A stretch of DNA of 64,000 nt from Bolinopsis microptera (GCF_026151205.1 NC_087075.1:8483303-8547302), one strand, 5' to 3'. Counted from the first letter of the stretch, positions 1 to 14,665 are shown. Notes: generated from the letters alone by a model not told the origin. Made by a program: numbers and translations.

Positions 1-2740
1 GGACTATCATGTGCCCTGGAGATAAAATTAAAACGGTGCCAAATAAAATGCTATTGTTAAAATTTTCCTAATTTTATCAGGAAAGAGTCTGAAATCTGTC
101 CTGGAGAATCAAAACCAAAACTTGGTCTACTGATGAATGCCCATCTTCGGAGTTTAATACTTTAATACACATAAGTCTTAACGGAAATGATTGGTTTTAC
201 ACTTGAACTGTGTTTTAGTCCAAATCTTATCTTACATTTTAAAATTTAAAACCATATAAATCATAACTCGAAAACCGATCACTGCACCTTAATAGAACAC
301 GATCTTCTTACGAGGAATTAATTCTTCAACTGATGTCCTTTATGGTTACCTTTTTACCTCAATTCACCACGTCTGGACGTCCGGGTCGACCGGTCAACAA
401 GCATCAAAACCATACCGCATATTTCACATATTTCACATAGTTAGCAAGTCTATAAAACCTGAATACCACGATGACATAACATCTATTTCTAACCGCCCCT
501 CCCCCACTTTCCACCTACGATATTCGGCAGGTTATATATACTCCCAGGGGGTCTTGGCAAACTATCAAGTTCCCCACATTACTTACAATCATCTCTCCGT
601 CACATGACATCTCACAGCATATTATAAGTGATCTCTTACGTAACGGCCTTGAGACGTATGACTGACGAGAATAGTGATGTCGGTGTTGTCATGGTGATCA
701 AATATTAGGTCAAATTCTTTTAACAACAAGTTATTTGTCTTGTTCGATCACCATGCCAAATAGTTTGGCAGTTGAGAATGTTCTATTGACTTATTAAAAA
801 TTACCAGTAACATTGAATGGGAGACTCGCTTTGTGAGTGTATCCAACGTGAAAAAGTGTCATTGTACTCTCAGAGCAGCTATTGTGTGGATAATAAGCAT
901 CAATGGTTGATTTCTCACGGGCTGTTTAACGATGATATGTATTCGAAACTGGTGATTGCGTGCATGCGATGAAGTCAGTGTAAAAATACAAACTGGACAT
1001 CTTCCAGGATGGAGCCAGGCCTGCTTGTCATTGGAGCTGACCACGTGATAGAGCTATGTTATTTTGTGCATTGTCATAACTACTAACGATAAACTGTAAC
1101 CGACCGAGACCGACCTGGATCATTACGAATATCCTTATCAAATTATTCAGATAGCTACTCATGCGCCCTCCTGACAGGCGTGAATTTTTCCCAATTTTCC
1201 CAGAAGAAACTTTTAACCAATAACATGACTTCCTCGAACCCCTAAATGGTATAAAGTTGAACTAAACCCAATATAAATATATTTATTTGGCTTATGGAAC
1301 CACCTGGAGTACAGAACCACACCACTTTATTATATGATATTCATACATTGGCACACTGCCGAACTAATTTCAGCCCTTCAACTCTTTACTTCGATATATA
1401 TAAATTAAGAGCTTTCTAGGTTATACCACGGTGGTTACTAGGCTAGGTCAATTTATAGTTATAAAGCACATCTTTGGTCAAGCTCATCTAACCAACAGGT
1501 GAGATCACATGCGATGATCTCGACGGTCACAGAGCTTTTTTTCTTGATCACGTGACATGTTTTAGCCAATGAGTGCGGGTTGTCACCCATTGCAGCAGGT
1601 GCAAGCTCTGAAGTATAATAGTAGAGATGGCTCCAAGCCAACAATCAAGAACTTGCACCAGTAATCATTTTCATGGTTAATAACAGTCGGCTGCATCGGA
1701 ATATTTTGACGAAGAATTTCACCATATTACGCCGGCAATAACAAGAATTCTTAGACATTTTTCGATAAAATTAGCCTGCTTTTCCGTTCGTCTGGTTAAT
1801 AACGAGCTAAATATGTAAAAATTTCATAACCGTTTCTTGTATCAGGTATTTAGGCATATTATCATATTATGATTATGCTACTTCTAGACACAGCGCAGTA
1901 AAGAATGGCTAAATATATCCATTTCCAGGTGGGCGGTATAAATCAAACTGATTGTAGGGAGAAAACAACTGTTCTTCCCAGAAAGAGAGTTCATAATTCA
2001 GGGCTTATTGATACCATTGCCAGTGAACACTGTGGGTACTATAACTCGTGCGAAACCTTAACTATTTCAGGTAAAACCTCCAGGTGAACTCAAATATATG
2101 AAAAAATATTCAATTTTTACATCGTATGATGATAATTCGAGAGCCATATCAGATTAAAATAAAGAGCAGTTTCTTTTTAGAATTTCGAGCCGTTCAAATT
2201 TTAACTGCAGTATCGTATTAAAATGTAAAGTCGAGGGCAGTAGTCAGTATAATCTAGCTGTCAACTGCGTTAATCTTTTTTTGGCTGAGTGGTGCAATTG
2301 TTTTTGGTGTAAACCTTTTCTACACCCACGCAAACGAACCTACCAGGGTTCCATTCCCAGACCAGGATTAACTTGATCTCATATACCCAGAGAGATAATA
2401 ATAAACCAGAGAGAGAATGGTTCAGTTTCGGCTTTCGAGTTCTAATGGTTCTCCTCCTGTAGCCGACCTGTAAAGATGAACAACATGGCTTAGAGTCAAT
2501 CCTCCTGGCTGAATAACAATAGCCTCGCCATTTGTCCAATTCATAATTAGTAATCATAAAACAGGACAGAAGTGAAAGTTTTGCTCCAATTTCGCTTTTG
2601 CATCGCCTGGCAGCGGTCCAACAAACCACATCACTGCACAACCTCAGTCTTTGTAAGTTAAATTAGCCACAATTATCATACTTTCAACAATCTGTAACTA
2701 GTTACAACTCATACAACAGTCGTCATTAAATTTGCACAAT

Positions 2741-3720
2741 CTCAATGAGGACGAGATGCAGACTGCAGACTGCAGAGGATCAAAGTTTCGCTTTCGAGCC
2801 TATCTCTTTAGTAATAGTGATGTCAGGGGATAAGACTAAGTAAAGAAACATAGTGATCTTTAGTAATTTTGTATCTCCATGTCGCTCTGTAGGGGACCTG
2901 TGGAGGAGCCGATCCTACAAAACTAAACAAAATAACCTCCATGCGGCAAAGATTGACAAATATTCAACTATAATATTGTCACATGTATCAAGATCTTCAT
3001 TGGTCTGGACCTGTTCATTGGGACTATCATCACTGGTCTGACTAAGTTTATTGGTCCTGCCAAGTCGCTATTATATCGGTACAACCTCAATGAGGAACAA
3101 GTGCAGATGATCTAAGTTTCTCTTTGGAGCCTCAGGCCCATCCCAGACGAGGGTGGCAGGGTGCTATGGTAGGCAAATATGAATTTATAATAATGGGTGT
3201 CAAGATCTTCATTGTTCTGGACCCGTTTATTGGGACTATCATCACTGGTTTTATCATGTTAAGGAAGAAATGCAGAGGATCTAAATTTCCCTATACTATG
3301 GAGCCTAACTCTTTTAGTAGTAACAATGTGAATTTCGGGGAAAGAGATTAAGAAACTTCATCTTTTCCAATCTCGTATCCCTATGCGGCACTGTTCATTG
3401 GGACTATCACCAGAGCTCTGACCAAGTTTATTGGTCTCGGCAACTCGTGATCTCGCCATTATATGTGTACTACGCAGTACACATTATATGTGTACACATT
3501 ATATGTGTACTACACATTATATGTGTACACATTATATGTGTACTACGCAGTACACAGGATGAAGGATCTGATTTCGCTTTCGAGCCTGTCTCTCTAACTA
3601 ATAGTAATGTCAGAGATGCAGACTAACGTAATTCTCTTTTGTATTCATGACCTCCATGCGGCAAAGATTGGCAAATATCCAATGTTCATGTGCGTCAGGA
3701 TTAGTGAACTCGGAAGGGAG
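2741..3720. repeat. Diverged tandem array, unit about 350 bp
   Basis: Several landmarks recur in the same order: CTCAATGAGG at about 2741 and 3088, a segment around TCATTGGGACTATCA at about 3015, 3227 and 3392, and CTCCATGCGGCAAAGATTG at about 2938 and 3650. The first period is 347 bp and later copies are rearranged. Inside it, 3465-3560 is a small array of ACATTATATGTGTAC units that can fold on itself. The array looks non-coding. Confidence 0.75.
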
Positions 3721-3958
3721 GAGTTTCTTCTTCTTGGATTATAACGGTACGTCAGACGTATTAGCTTTGAAATTAACAGAAGAACTAGGGCTAGAGAGTG
3801 GAGGAAGTCATCTAACTAAACATCGTGACGGCAAATTATTGCTTGTATTTAAACCCTCCGTAATAACTTACGCAGTAATGTTTAACCAAGCGATTCTCGC
3901 CAACTTTCTCACAGACTCTCCCACTTTCGAGTTATTAAAACTCGAAAACGCGTCATGA
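3647..3958 (+). other. Open reading frame of uncertain status
   Basis: A 103-codon frame. Its second half (from about 3707) has a protein-like composition, with motifs such as FFFLDYNGTSDV and DGKLLLVFKPSV, and ends at a TGA at 3956-3958. Possible acceptors (GTCAG at about 3699, ATTAG at about 3704) precede the best part, so it could be a 3' terminal exon. I do not recognise it and found no partner exon upstream. Its 5' end lies in the neighbouring tandem array, so chance coding is quite possible. Confidence 0.2.
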
Positions 3959-6410
3959 TGACATCGAGGAATGTAAAGCTGTTATATTAAGTGTTAAAAT
4001 GACAAATTAACCGTGCATGACGCAACATATAGCGAAAATTCTAAAATTCCAGGTGACACTTCTGAGTAGTGAGTATACCACAGATATTACATGCTGAACG
4101 TCATAGATCGAACCATGTTAAACTGTGAACAGCTCGAACTGGATTCTGACAATAAATCGATCACTACCAGCTGATTGCTTAGGTTATGTACATGAATTAA
4201 ACATTTGAAGGCTGAAGAGGCTAAAGGTTAAAAGTCTCGTGGTTTTACCGTACATTTCTTAGTCTTCCTCAGTTATTTGTGGCTATAAATAATATGTTGA
4301 CGGTGTTTATAAAACCTTTATTAATTGTTTACTAAAACTGGCCATGTTAATTGAGGCTATTATAACCTGTCCATTGTCCAGCCCTCTTTTTTGTTTAATA
4401 GTATAATCCACACTATCCAGCCCCTACAACCTGTTTATTAGGACGGTTCCCAAGTCTATACCCACCCATTACGCCACACAATGAACCCCACACATTGCAC
4501 AATATATACCGCCGCCTCCCCCTCCCCAATGACCTGCACATCACTCTGCAGCGTCGTCACCTGCAGCACACTCTCCTTGTTGTTGCACAATGGTACCCCG
4601 TACTAATAATACCATCTATAGTGGTAAATCGTAATAATAGAACCAACCACTCCCTCTATATTAGACAGATAGAGGGCTTACCTAAGCACGTGATGAATTT
4701 GCCTGCGTCATTCATTGCGTAATATTATATAGTGTGGACCAAGTTTAAACCTCGTACACATCAAACATATTACTAAGATAGAACCGTTTAAACCGGGTCC
4801 ATGGTTGATGGTAAACCTTAGACAATTTACAACCATGGTTAAATTTGGGTTCGGGGTATTAATAAGGTCAGTATTTGGGCTTGAATTAATTTTTGAAACT
4901 ATACGTGGAAATTGTGCAATCTCTTACAAAGCTTGTGCACAGATGGTCGCATATTGACGATGGTCGCATATTGACGATATTTACGTAATTTATGATATCT
5001 ATCTCATCAAAATTTACACACATATTAAATGGATTACATTGTATGATATCTTATCTCTATGTTTAACATCGAATTTAATACATAATTTAATAACATAATA
5101 GATAGTATACCGAATATTATATCTATCATATCAAAATTGATGGAATCGTTGGATAGCACATTTATAATAAAATATAAGATCTGACATTGATAATTTCGCT
5201 GAATATATTTAATGACGTCATAGCTTCTAGACTGTTCTTAGTAATAACAATGAGGAGGCAGAGCATTACTTCAGAGAGAGAGACAGATGGTGGAGGTCCA
5301 AATATCATTCAAAACATGTTCTGCGCGTGTCACTAACTCCAAGTCATAATTATATTTATATTATGCAAGATTTTAAAGAATAATACTGAATACTTAGAAT
5401 ATCTAGAATAGTTTTAGGATTTCTCGAATTTTTCATCCTCATCCCGAGACAGGAGTGGTTTGTTTTGTTCGACCAACTCCAGCTCCCGGGATAAACTTTG
5501 CTAAAAATTAAAAGCGCATGACCCCACGATCCATGGTTGATAAACAGTTATGCCGTGATCTTAACCTGCTCTCAATCACATGATTTTATTCTCGTGAGAG
5601 CTAAACAATTAGATCTGTGGAGAGTGTATGGCACTTAATTAGCTTTAAATATTCGGCGTAGAGTCATGAGCGGGGTTACGTAATCCGGAGAAAGAGTCGT
5701 GTATCTTCTTAGTACATAGTGATTAGGGTGGTTAGAGAGAGGCAATTAAAGAGTTAGACCGGAAGAAATATTTAAAGTTGAGGAAAGATCCAGAGTTGAG
5801 GAATGATTTAAAGTGGAGGAAATATTCTTTTTGGAAGAATGTTGAGACTTGAGGCTGTTAATATTGAGGTGAAGTATAGTTACGTAACAGCGTTTGAACA
5901 AATTCTGAACTGATGAGGTGGTGGTAACGGCACTATGAGGTGGTGGTAAAGGCACTATTTAAGTGATTAGACGATTAAAAAGTAAGAAAAAGGACGCCGA
6001 TCATAAAGTTAATAAGGGTAAACACTATACAGCAACTAATGAGCCTTTAAGCGTCTCAAATTGGATATTAATGAGTACTCAGCGCACTTCTCTAAATTTA
6101 ATTGATTTGTGCTCTTCCGAAACAAGATGTCAACTAACTTACCCGACAAAAATGTCTGGACTTTTCTGTGCCGCTCGTAGTCAATAGTCCTTGTGAGGGA
6201 ATCAATCTGTTCGATCAACAGAGTCTTCAACAACCTGAAAGGCAGCTTTCTAAAAAATATTTCTAAGAAAAAATATTCTTCCTGTTATGTGATTCATAAT
6301 CACATGATTCATTCGATCATTTTGCCGATCATCTTGTCCATAAGCCATGTGAGATTGGCAATTATGTCTATTTACAAGAACTATGATACATCGTGAGGAT
6401 GATTCTAATA

Positions 6411-6540
6411 CGAGGAGATAATTAGTACAAAATGACGAGATAATTAGTACAAAATGACGAGATAATTAGTACAGAATGACTAGATAACTATTAACTAGTA
6501 TTAGGAGATAATTAGGACATAATGACGAGATAACTATGAC
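6411..6540. repeat. 22-bp tandem repeat
   Basis: The unit GACGAGATAATTAGTACAAA plus two bases is repeated about three times nearly perfectly, followed by two or three degenerate copies. It is a simple minisatellite with no coding content. Confidence 0.85.
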
Positions 6541-7699
6541 CTTGAAGAGTAATTTTCACATTTTAGGTGTCAAATTGTTAAATCTTCAAATTCCATCCTG
6601 CATATACCTATTTTATTACCTATCACCTATGTATAATGTTTATGTATCGTCGTTTATGTATCGTCGGTTCAAATGATCGCTTCAAAGCTAGTATCTGATT
6701 CGTCGAAACGGTTTGAAGATTCTGTGAATGTATGAGAATTTTGGGATTTATCTGTGAATCTTGGGTAAATTTTATTATTCTAGTTGATGAACGAGAACAG
6801 GATCAGAAACAATGATATTATAGTCGCCTACTCATCATTAATTATTCCCAAAAAGGCATACTTATTTTAAGATTTAACACGTTCTAGACATTGGGTTTAA
6901 TTTAGAATCCCAAATATACGATACAACGATCTTGCAAGTTTGGAGATGAATTTAATTCTAGTCATTAAGTCTGATTTGATTAACACCTATCATTGAATTC
7001 ATATTATACCAAAGAAAATTCACTACAAGAAGTTAAACAAATAATCTGTGCCTCTAAAACTGAAATTGTTAAAAGTCCTCTTATCATTAGCCATCTCACC
7101 ATAAGATTATGAAAATTTTTGCAGCAGCACGGCAACTGCACTAATCTCTGGGAATAAGGTTCATCAGAGCCCAGCCTATAATCTCATTAAATAATTCCAT
7201 ACCCCGAAGTTATAAAACCGAAACTGAACTTCCCAAGCGTGTGCTCATTGTTCTCTCGAGACTGTACTAGAACATAACCAATTCTCAAGGACTCTTAATT
7301 TTAACAACAGTGTGATGATGCTCGGGTCGGTGTTAAACAAGCCCCTCAGCGGCAAACAAACTCGCAACACCACCCGCTTCTCTCCAACATTTGTCCAGAA
7401 GTGTTAAAACCGGAGAAAGTAACGACTTACGGTTATTGTCGTTGAAACCCCGTCAAAATATGTCTCAATTTCACGCCATGTCCTAGACACAAGATCTAAT
7501 ATAACTCCCCGGTCGAGCAGCTTTTACCGCATTCTAAACGTCTAGAATATTTACTTGTATGAGACGGTATTGTTTACGTCTGCCGGGGTCAGTTGAAATC
7601 CAACATTGCGTCTACCGCTACCCAAAGACTCGAACTGTGACAGGTTCAATTTCCGCCTTAATATAGATGATTCATCTTCGCTCTCTCTTTTCAAAGCAA

Positions 7700-8160
7700 A
7701 GAATTGGTGCTGTTGGGCCTACCGGAAATTAATCCGTTTCCTGGGCAAGTCATACTCTTTACTGAGATGAGAGCACCAGAGTAGTTATTTTATTGCATTG
7801 AAGGTTGCGTTCAATAATTCCAAAGAAACACTCATTACTATCTGCAACAATAAGGTCGTTATCTAGATGTAGCATGGCCACCAGGAAATAAAGTCTTGTG
7901 TCCCTTATTAAAGAATGGTTGGAGTAGGGCCTACCGGAAATGAATGTGTTTCCTGAGCAAATTATGCTCTCCACTGAGATGAGAACAGTTAATGTTATGT
8001 TATTGCATTGAAGGTTGCATTCAACAAATCCATAGTATGAAGCATTCGCATAATTATCTGCAACAATAAGCCCGTTATCTATCTGACCCATGGTCCAGGA
8101 AATAAAACCTTGTTTCCCTTGTATCCTGGTTGAGTAGCTTGGCAGGAGGCCACACTCCAA
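7700..8160. repeat. Two-copy tandem duplication, period about 212 bp
   Basis: The segment beginning GGGCCTACCGGAAAT at 7715 recurs at 7927. It is followed in both copies by TATTGCATTGAAGGTTGC, ATCTGCAACAATAAG and CCAGGAAATAAA in the same order and spacing. On the minus strand a 133-codon frame crosses both copies, so its two halves resemble each other. Without partner exons I treat that frame as a by-product of the duplication. Confidence 0.8.
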
Positions 8161-11100
8161 TAGGGCTTCATGTCAACAGGAGTGTTGCGACCTTGCAACC
8201 AACAGCCATGTCCCTGAGGGAACAAGTGCCGACATTGTCATAGTGAATGGAAATGGTTTAACATGACGGAAAAGAATGTCTCACCATTGTGGTTTCCTTG
8301 TGGTCCCGTTTCCGGTTTTCAGGGGACACGGAAATCCGGGAAGTATCTGTTCTAATCCCCCGATCTACGGACGTTATAATCTTGTAATCGTGAGCCTTCA
8401 TTCCTGGAATTATGATTACAATAGCGTGACTGAGATTACGACAACAGCGCGGGATGTTTGTTGTGGAAATGGAGACAATTACTGGGTACTGGGGCATGTT
8501 TAACAGGTACGTATGTGTTAATCCCGAGTACACAACCCCGAGGTTGCTTGATGACCACCCCAGAAATTGCTCGACTACCTTGGTTACGTGAGGTAAGGCG
8601 GTGTTTTATAATGCTTTGCTTGTCTCACATCGTGTATAGTGAGTATACCCACTATTGTTTTCTCAGCAACGATTAGTGGAATTAATGTGACCCTGAATGA
8701 AGGAAGTCTGTTTCGATGAGGGAGATTGCAAGAAATCTTTAATTTTTCTGAGAAATGAGCAATAGGGTCTATATCATTCTTACACCCATTCCAGGTGTAG
8801 AGTGTATACACTAAATAATCATAATAAGGTAGAAAAGAACAAGCCCCCAAGATATTTTTCCATGGCTGTGAATTTTAATTAATTGGGTCGATCACTTAAA
8901 TGGAAGAGTTAAGAGTAGTAACCCCAAGCATTAGGGCCGAAGCATTACATCATAACAGGGAGAGCACGTCTGGCAGGATTCCAAGACCACCAGGCAGGAA
9001 GTACCAAGTCCCAACAACCTGCCTATCACAGCTCAGAATTGGGGTCACGTGACTGTTTTCAACCAATGAAAAAGAGGAGGAAGTGGTACACGACCTCGTG
9101 ACCTGTTGCCGCGCTTCTCCGCCTACGAGTATTATACTTCTTGGACATGAGCCAAGAATAATATAGCAATATAGATGTGCATGTGCGGTATTGGGACAGA
9201 AGAAGAAAGAGAGAGCACATGACCCCACATACAAGGCCTAGAGGCAAGGCCCATGGAGGACAATACCTAAGTACTTGCTGTAATTACAGATGATTATTCA
9301 CGAAGACAATGTGACCACGTGAGACTTATGATGAGAAATCTGGACAGAATAAGCTTGATCATCAATATCGATTGCGGACTTTTTATTTTATTTTACTATT
9401 TGTACGGGAATGTAAAATGATATGATTTAAAGGAATCAGAAAGGGTGGAGCCAATTTCTCTATTTCAAGAAGAAACCAGGTGCTAAGAAAATGCAGCACC
9501 GTGACACATCAAAGCAGCGATCTATTTCCAACCTTGACTGTAACAATCTATTTATAGAACCATCAATCCTCAATACTATCGAGCAAAGTTGTCAAGCTCA
9601 GGGACGTCCTGTGACCCAGAACTTTGACATCAATCATACCTTCATACATTAATACCATTTACATTAGCCCCAACTATCTACATTTATACCAATTTCCAGA
9701 CCCCTAAACCCTATAATCTTAAGCAAGAACTTAATCTTAATCACTAGAAATAGAGGAGACTAACGACTCCGAGGTATGAAGTAACCGGACAGAGGCTTTT
9801 AAGCGCACACGATATCCAAGATAATTCTAGATAAGAACTGAACTTGAGTGAGAACAAGAAATTAAATTTACTCTGTTTAAAATTTCACAGGGAAAGCTCT
9901 GACTCTAGATTTCACATTGCATATTTTCTGTAAGCCATTGAGTTTATAAGTGCGGATATAAAATACAAACGTCAAATTCCAATTTGTGTTCCATTTAGAA
10001 TAACCGTTCGCTATTTAGTACCATTATATTATTAAATGACTGCTTGAAAAATTCTGATTCTGACTGATTTACGACTAGCCTAAATCCTCGTTTTCCTTCA
10101 AACGATTTATTTGGGTAACTCATCATATACAGGATTACATTTACAGGGTGTTCACGATACATTGGTTTTAAAACGGTTTTAAATGTCTATAAAAACATTT
10201 ATGAAGGAGCATAAATAAATTTTCTGTACTTTTTTTAACTAACCAAGGTAGTCAGCGCTCAGCCCAAATAAATCATCTTTATTACAAAGTTCTTACAATA
10301 ATAACCTAGCTTTGACCACAAACCAACCTGTAATGAAACTAGATCTTATATAATATGACGTAACCGTAATAACCGTTACATCCAGAGGAACAGTAATATT
10401 TTGAAGATCTTCAATGCAATCCGATCGCAATCAGCAATAGATTTCCCTTGGAGTGTTGCCAGCAAGCCCTCTGCTCAATCACGTTACAGTCCCATAAAAA
10501 AGACTCCAATTTGTTAGTCGGCAATTATACCATGTGTGTCGGTAACATAGCATCGCTTCTCACGGGGCTGCTAGATATATTATAAATTTGAGAGATATCG
10601 TTAGGGGAGGTCTTTGTCAAAAAAGATATCCAAAACCAGCCCGCGACCTCTACTACTGCGCCCCGTACATTATTAATATCACCCGGTGAGTTCTTGAGAA
10701 CAGTCCCTTGATCCATCTCATTTGATTAAAGAATTACCTGACCTCGGAACTGCGACCGTCGGGGACCCTCGGGGGTAAACAATCGTGAGGGTATCATGCT
10801 CCAGTTATTCTTATTATGGTTCACTCATTATTACCCAAGCTCAAGGGGCAGAGGGTTGGAATTACCTCGATTTTCCTGGTGCCACGCGACACGGGCCGGT
10901 GAGCCCCTGAAACCAGCTTACGTTAATGGATATCTTGCTGGAAAATTTAGACATATGTACACACGGGGCAGACAACAAAGATACCTAAACCACATGGCTA
11001 CCTCACGGTACCCTCCATATCTGACATTTCCTACCGCACGAGTCAGCTCCCTTTTCAGTTTTAAACTCACTGTGCAGATGCCAGATACCCTGACCTATAA

Positions 11101-11933
11101 CATATAGGGGACACATACATTTACTGTATTTAGTGTACCCAGTGGACAGCAGCTTGAGCTGAGGCCATGTTCGGATTAAAGGCTACTAAGAAATATAGTA
11201 ATATCAAGCGTCAAAGGCCAAACTTGGCGGTGCGTTTTAAACCATTTAAAAGTTAGAAGAGGCAAGGTGTCTGCCTTAATGAAGAAATATAACAGTTAAT
11301 GCACCTGGTTGAAAGATCGAGGCATATAATATTCTCAAAAACTTATAAAATATCCAGAATTCTCTGCCGAAAATTGCAATTGACTTGTCTGAAAAGATGT
11401 CAAAGTCCAACATTCTTTAGTTGTGTTGAAGTAAGGGCTTTAAGGCTCAAACCTTTATCCCACCTGGTACCAGTCACCCGACAAGCTGAAACACATTTCA
11501 AATACTAATGGTTCTTGGTACTCTTGACGACTATCGTGCTTTCAGAAGCTTCTCTTAAAGCAAGATTGCGGACGTAGCCCCTTTGTAATTATTAATGGAT
11601 GTTACGAAACTCAACCATTATACCTTCGACTCGACTGAACAGGATTTCAGTAAAACCTGAGCCTTAAAGACTTGTTCTGGGTAGACTGTTTGGGAGAGAT
11701 AAAACAAGCTAACAGTACCAGCTAACTTCAATTTAACCTACACGTGGCACATGTGGTTTGTAAGTGTGATATTTAGTAAATGTTGTATTGTTCCATCAAC
11801 ACCCAATTAGAGGAGATGTGTGAGAGGGTGTGTGAAGGGCCGCCGTGTCAGACTCTTTGACGAACTTAACTACTTGACGTCATCAATTAGACAGAATTTA
11901 ATAGTTGGTTTTCAAGGTAGTACCAGTGGCGTA

Positions 11934-12212
11934 ACGAAAGGCCCTGCTGACCCCGCTGTGCAGGGGGGCGCCGTCTTAGGGGGGCGCCAAATCGTCGTTT
12001 GAATGTGGGACAATTTCGAAAACTTAACTAAAGTACTAGCAAAACTGCGCGTTTTGCTCAAGATAAACACTTTTTTAGAGATTTTACCGGAGTATTCTTT
12101 AAAATTACCTAATTTGTTCAATTTTAGGGAGGGGCACCAAAAGGGGAGGGGGCGCCAACAGGGGGGCGCATTTTTCGGCAGGGGGGCGCCAACAGGCAAC
12201 GTTACGCCACTG
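11934..12212. mobile_element. hAT-type MITE, copy 1 (279 bp)
   Basis: The ends are a 13-bp terminal inverted repeat, CAGTGGCGTAACG and CGTTACGCCACTG. The element is flanked by a perfect 8-bp target duplication, GGTAGTAC (11926-11933 and 12213-12220). An 8-bp duplication and a CAGTGGCGTA-type end are typical of hAT elements. At 279 bp with no transposase frame it is non-autonomous. G-runs and GGGGGCGCC blocks near both ends give extra inverted structure. A near-identical copy lies at 44332-44620. Confidence 0.88.
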
Positions 12213-14297
12213 GGTAGTACAGTGACGGTTTACTGTTTGTGAAGAGGACCCTTTCAATAGTTCATTTTTAGATGAAGGAGTCTGAGATAACGTGATAAAA
12301 ATAGAAGAATCTGCAATTTCGTCATTTGATAAGTCATCCAATCATGTTCAATAAGCTGAAAATTTTCGATCAGCCAATGCCATCACACCTTGCACTTGCA
12401 AACCCTACAGAATACAAAGGGCTATTGCATTGATTGAAGCGAATCAGCGCACCCCTTTAGAGATTTTGAGAAAATATCATTTTGCTTTTCAAAATAAAAC
12501 AGAAAAAAATACTCCTCATTCATTTGCCCAGGCCTCTAAAATGAAAATTAGTATCTGCGACGTTGGTGGCTCTAATGATCAATAAATATATTACTGTACG
12601 GGTGATTAAAACCTGAACTCCATCCAAGCGGAGAAAGTTTTTCTCTGCTCGAAATAATATATCTGAGACCGAACTAAGTGCTATTTATGGATGACCTAAT
12701 ATTAAACCTTCCTACCGGAGTAAGGGACACCGATGCCACACTAAATCCTGCACCTTGGCATCCCGCACGAAACTTGGTGTGGTAGTGGTGGAGGTCACGC
12801 CGAACCTGTGAAACTCTAACCACCATCCACGCCACGACGTGGTTACTCCACGCCTGGGGTATAGGTTTATGTTTATTCTACGTGGAGTGGCTTGGTAGTT
12901 TAACTTATGGAACAGGTGGGTGGAGGGTTCAGAATCACCATAACTCTTCCTGTGAGGCTACAACTGCACATGTGACATGTCAGTCCCAATGTGCGTGACT
13001 GCAAAGTGCTCAGCCGGGCTATTTCATGAGTTATGGCTCATGATCTTTGGTTATTTTGGGCAAATTATCCAATTTCTGAAATCTGAGCTAACTATAATAT
13101 ATCAAAACTTTGAGCTGACGTCATTTTAAATCACTTAAAATATTTCGGAAGTGTGTGTGTGACGTCTGTGTGTGTGACCATTCTGACCTTTTAAAAAAGT
13201 TATAGCCGAAAGTGGGAGTAAACTTTTAGCTCCTATTAAAGTGACACTCAGTTAAAGGGTCCTGGGCAGAAAGTATAACTTAATCTAAAGTTTGAGATGG
13301 TTATGGAGTTTACCCGACGTCAATCAGAGTAACACATTAAATTGATTTGCCAGGTGGGTCTAGCAACATGGCAGATTTATAGTATCAACTAAAAATAAAC
13401 TAAGGGCGAACCGTCAAGATTTTATTTAATAAAATATGCGTTACCCATGATCCAGTCGGCCTCATCCAGTTGTGGAATATAGCCGTATGACTAGGTCCCG
13501 GTTTTTCCGTCCAGCTTTTTCAACAACTACCGAAAAATAATTTTGTGAACAGGAAACGTTTTGTATAGCTCATGCATGTTATACTGGCAATACTGTGCAC
13601 GGAGTGGACTACACGGTGTGCACGGTATGCACTTACCTGATAGTCAACACATCTCTCCAACTTGATCTCAGAATGTACACTATAATATATAAACTACAGC
13701 TGTGTCTGATGCGTTCTAACAGACCTATAAAGTTGTTGATAGGACCATGAGTCCCTGAAGACAATGCTCTCTCGCACTGTCTGGGAGAGGAGCCTATAAT
13801 TCCAGTCATTATGATCATTGGCACTGCGTCACAGTTATCACACCCTACTGACTACTGACTAACTCCTGTCATCAATCAAAGGAATTCTCAGATTCTCAGT
13901 AGCTTTGTTTTATAAAAAGTTGACGAAATGTTAGAGTTTATAGTCAATGACTGGCAATGTCAACACAGTCATGGAATATCGTGTTTAAAATCGTTAAATC
14001 CGTGAAACTGGCTGGCTGAACATCATCAGGAACCATCAAATATCTCGGGGGCTCTGCTGAATGCGGCTAGCCCCGAATATTGTAGGTGAAACCGGCTCTA
14101 GCAAGTCTGTTGAATGTGGCTAGTACCCCTAGCCCTCCTCAACCCTCCTCATCAAGATAATCATATTAAGATACGAAGCAGCTAAAAAGATGCGTTGACA
14201 TTCATGCAGCAGCAGTGCGAGCCAACTGGACGAAAACATGATTCATTAGCAGGATAGCGAGAAATTTGACGGGTGATTACAAATCAGTTAAGCGCTA

Positions 14298-14665
14298 GGT
14301 TAGGTTTTACAAACCAAATTATGAAGTTTTGAGGGAAGTTTTATGGGTGTTTAGGTAAGGGAGTTCTATGACGTCATTTTCAGACTTAAACTAAACTACT
14401 TAACGTAAATTAAGTGATTGTTATTATGACAGGTATACAGGTGTATTCCAAATAAGGTAGATATTCTATTAATTAATAGAAGGAGTTCTGCCAAGTAACA
14501 TTTTACAAACCAAATTAGGTTGTGTTTAGGTAAGGAAGTTCTGTGACGTCATTTGCAGACAGCAAATGGGTCATGGGCGGAACTTAACTTTACTAATTAA
14601 CGTATATTACTCATTTGTTATCCAAATAGTTATACAGAGATATCCAAATAAGGTACATATTCTAC
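14298..14665. repeat. Two-copy tandem duplication, about 200 bp
   Basis: TTTTACAAACCAAATTA (14305 and 14502), TTTAGGTAAGG, AGTTCT(A/G)TGACGTCATTT and TCCAAATAAGGTA recur in the same order. Both copies keep a CRE-like TGACGTCA. No coding content is visible. Confidence 0.75.

Noticed and set aside
11912-12341. Overlapping open frames on both strands
   Set aside because: They lie across the hAT MITE; G/C-rich ends lack stops, and the element has no transposase domain.
12721-12900. GC-richer stretch with short inverted pieces, considered as a tRNA or other RNA gene
   Set aside because: No cloverleaf, A/B box or T-arm consensus could be drawn.
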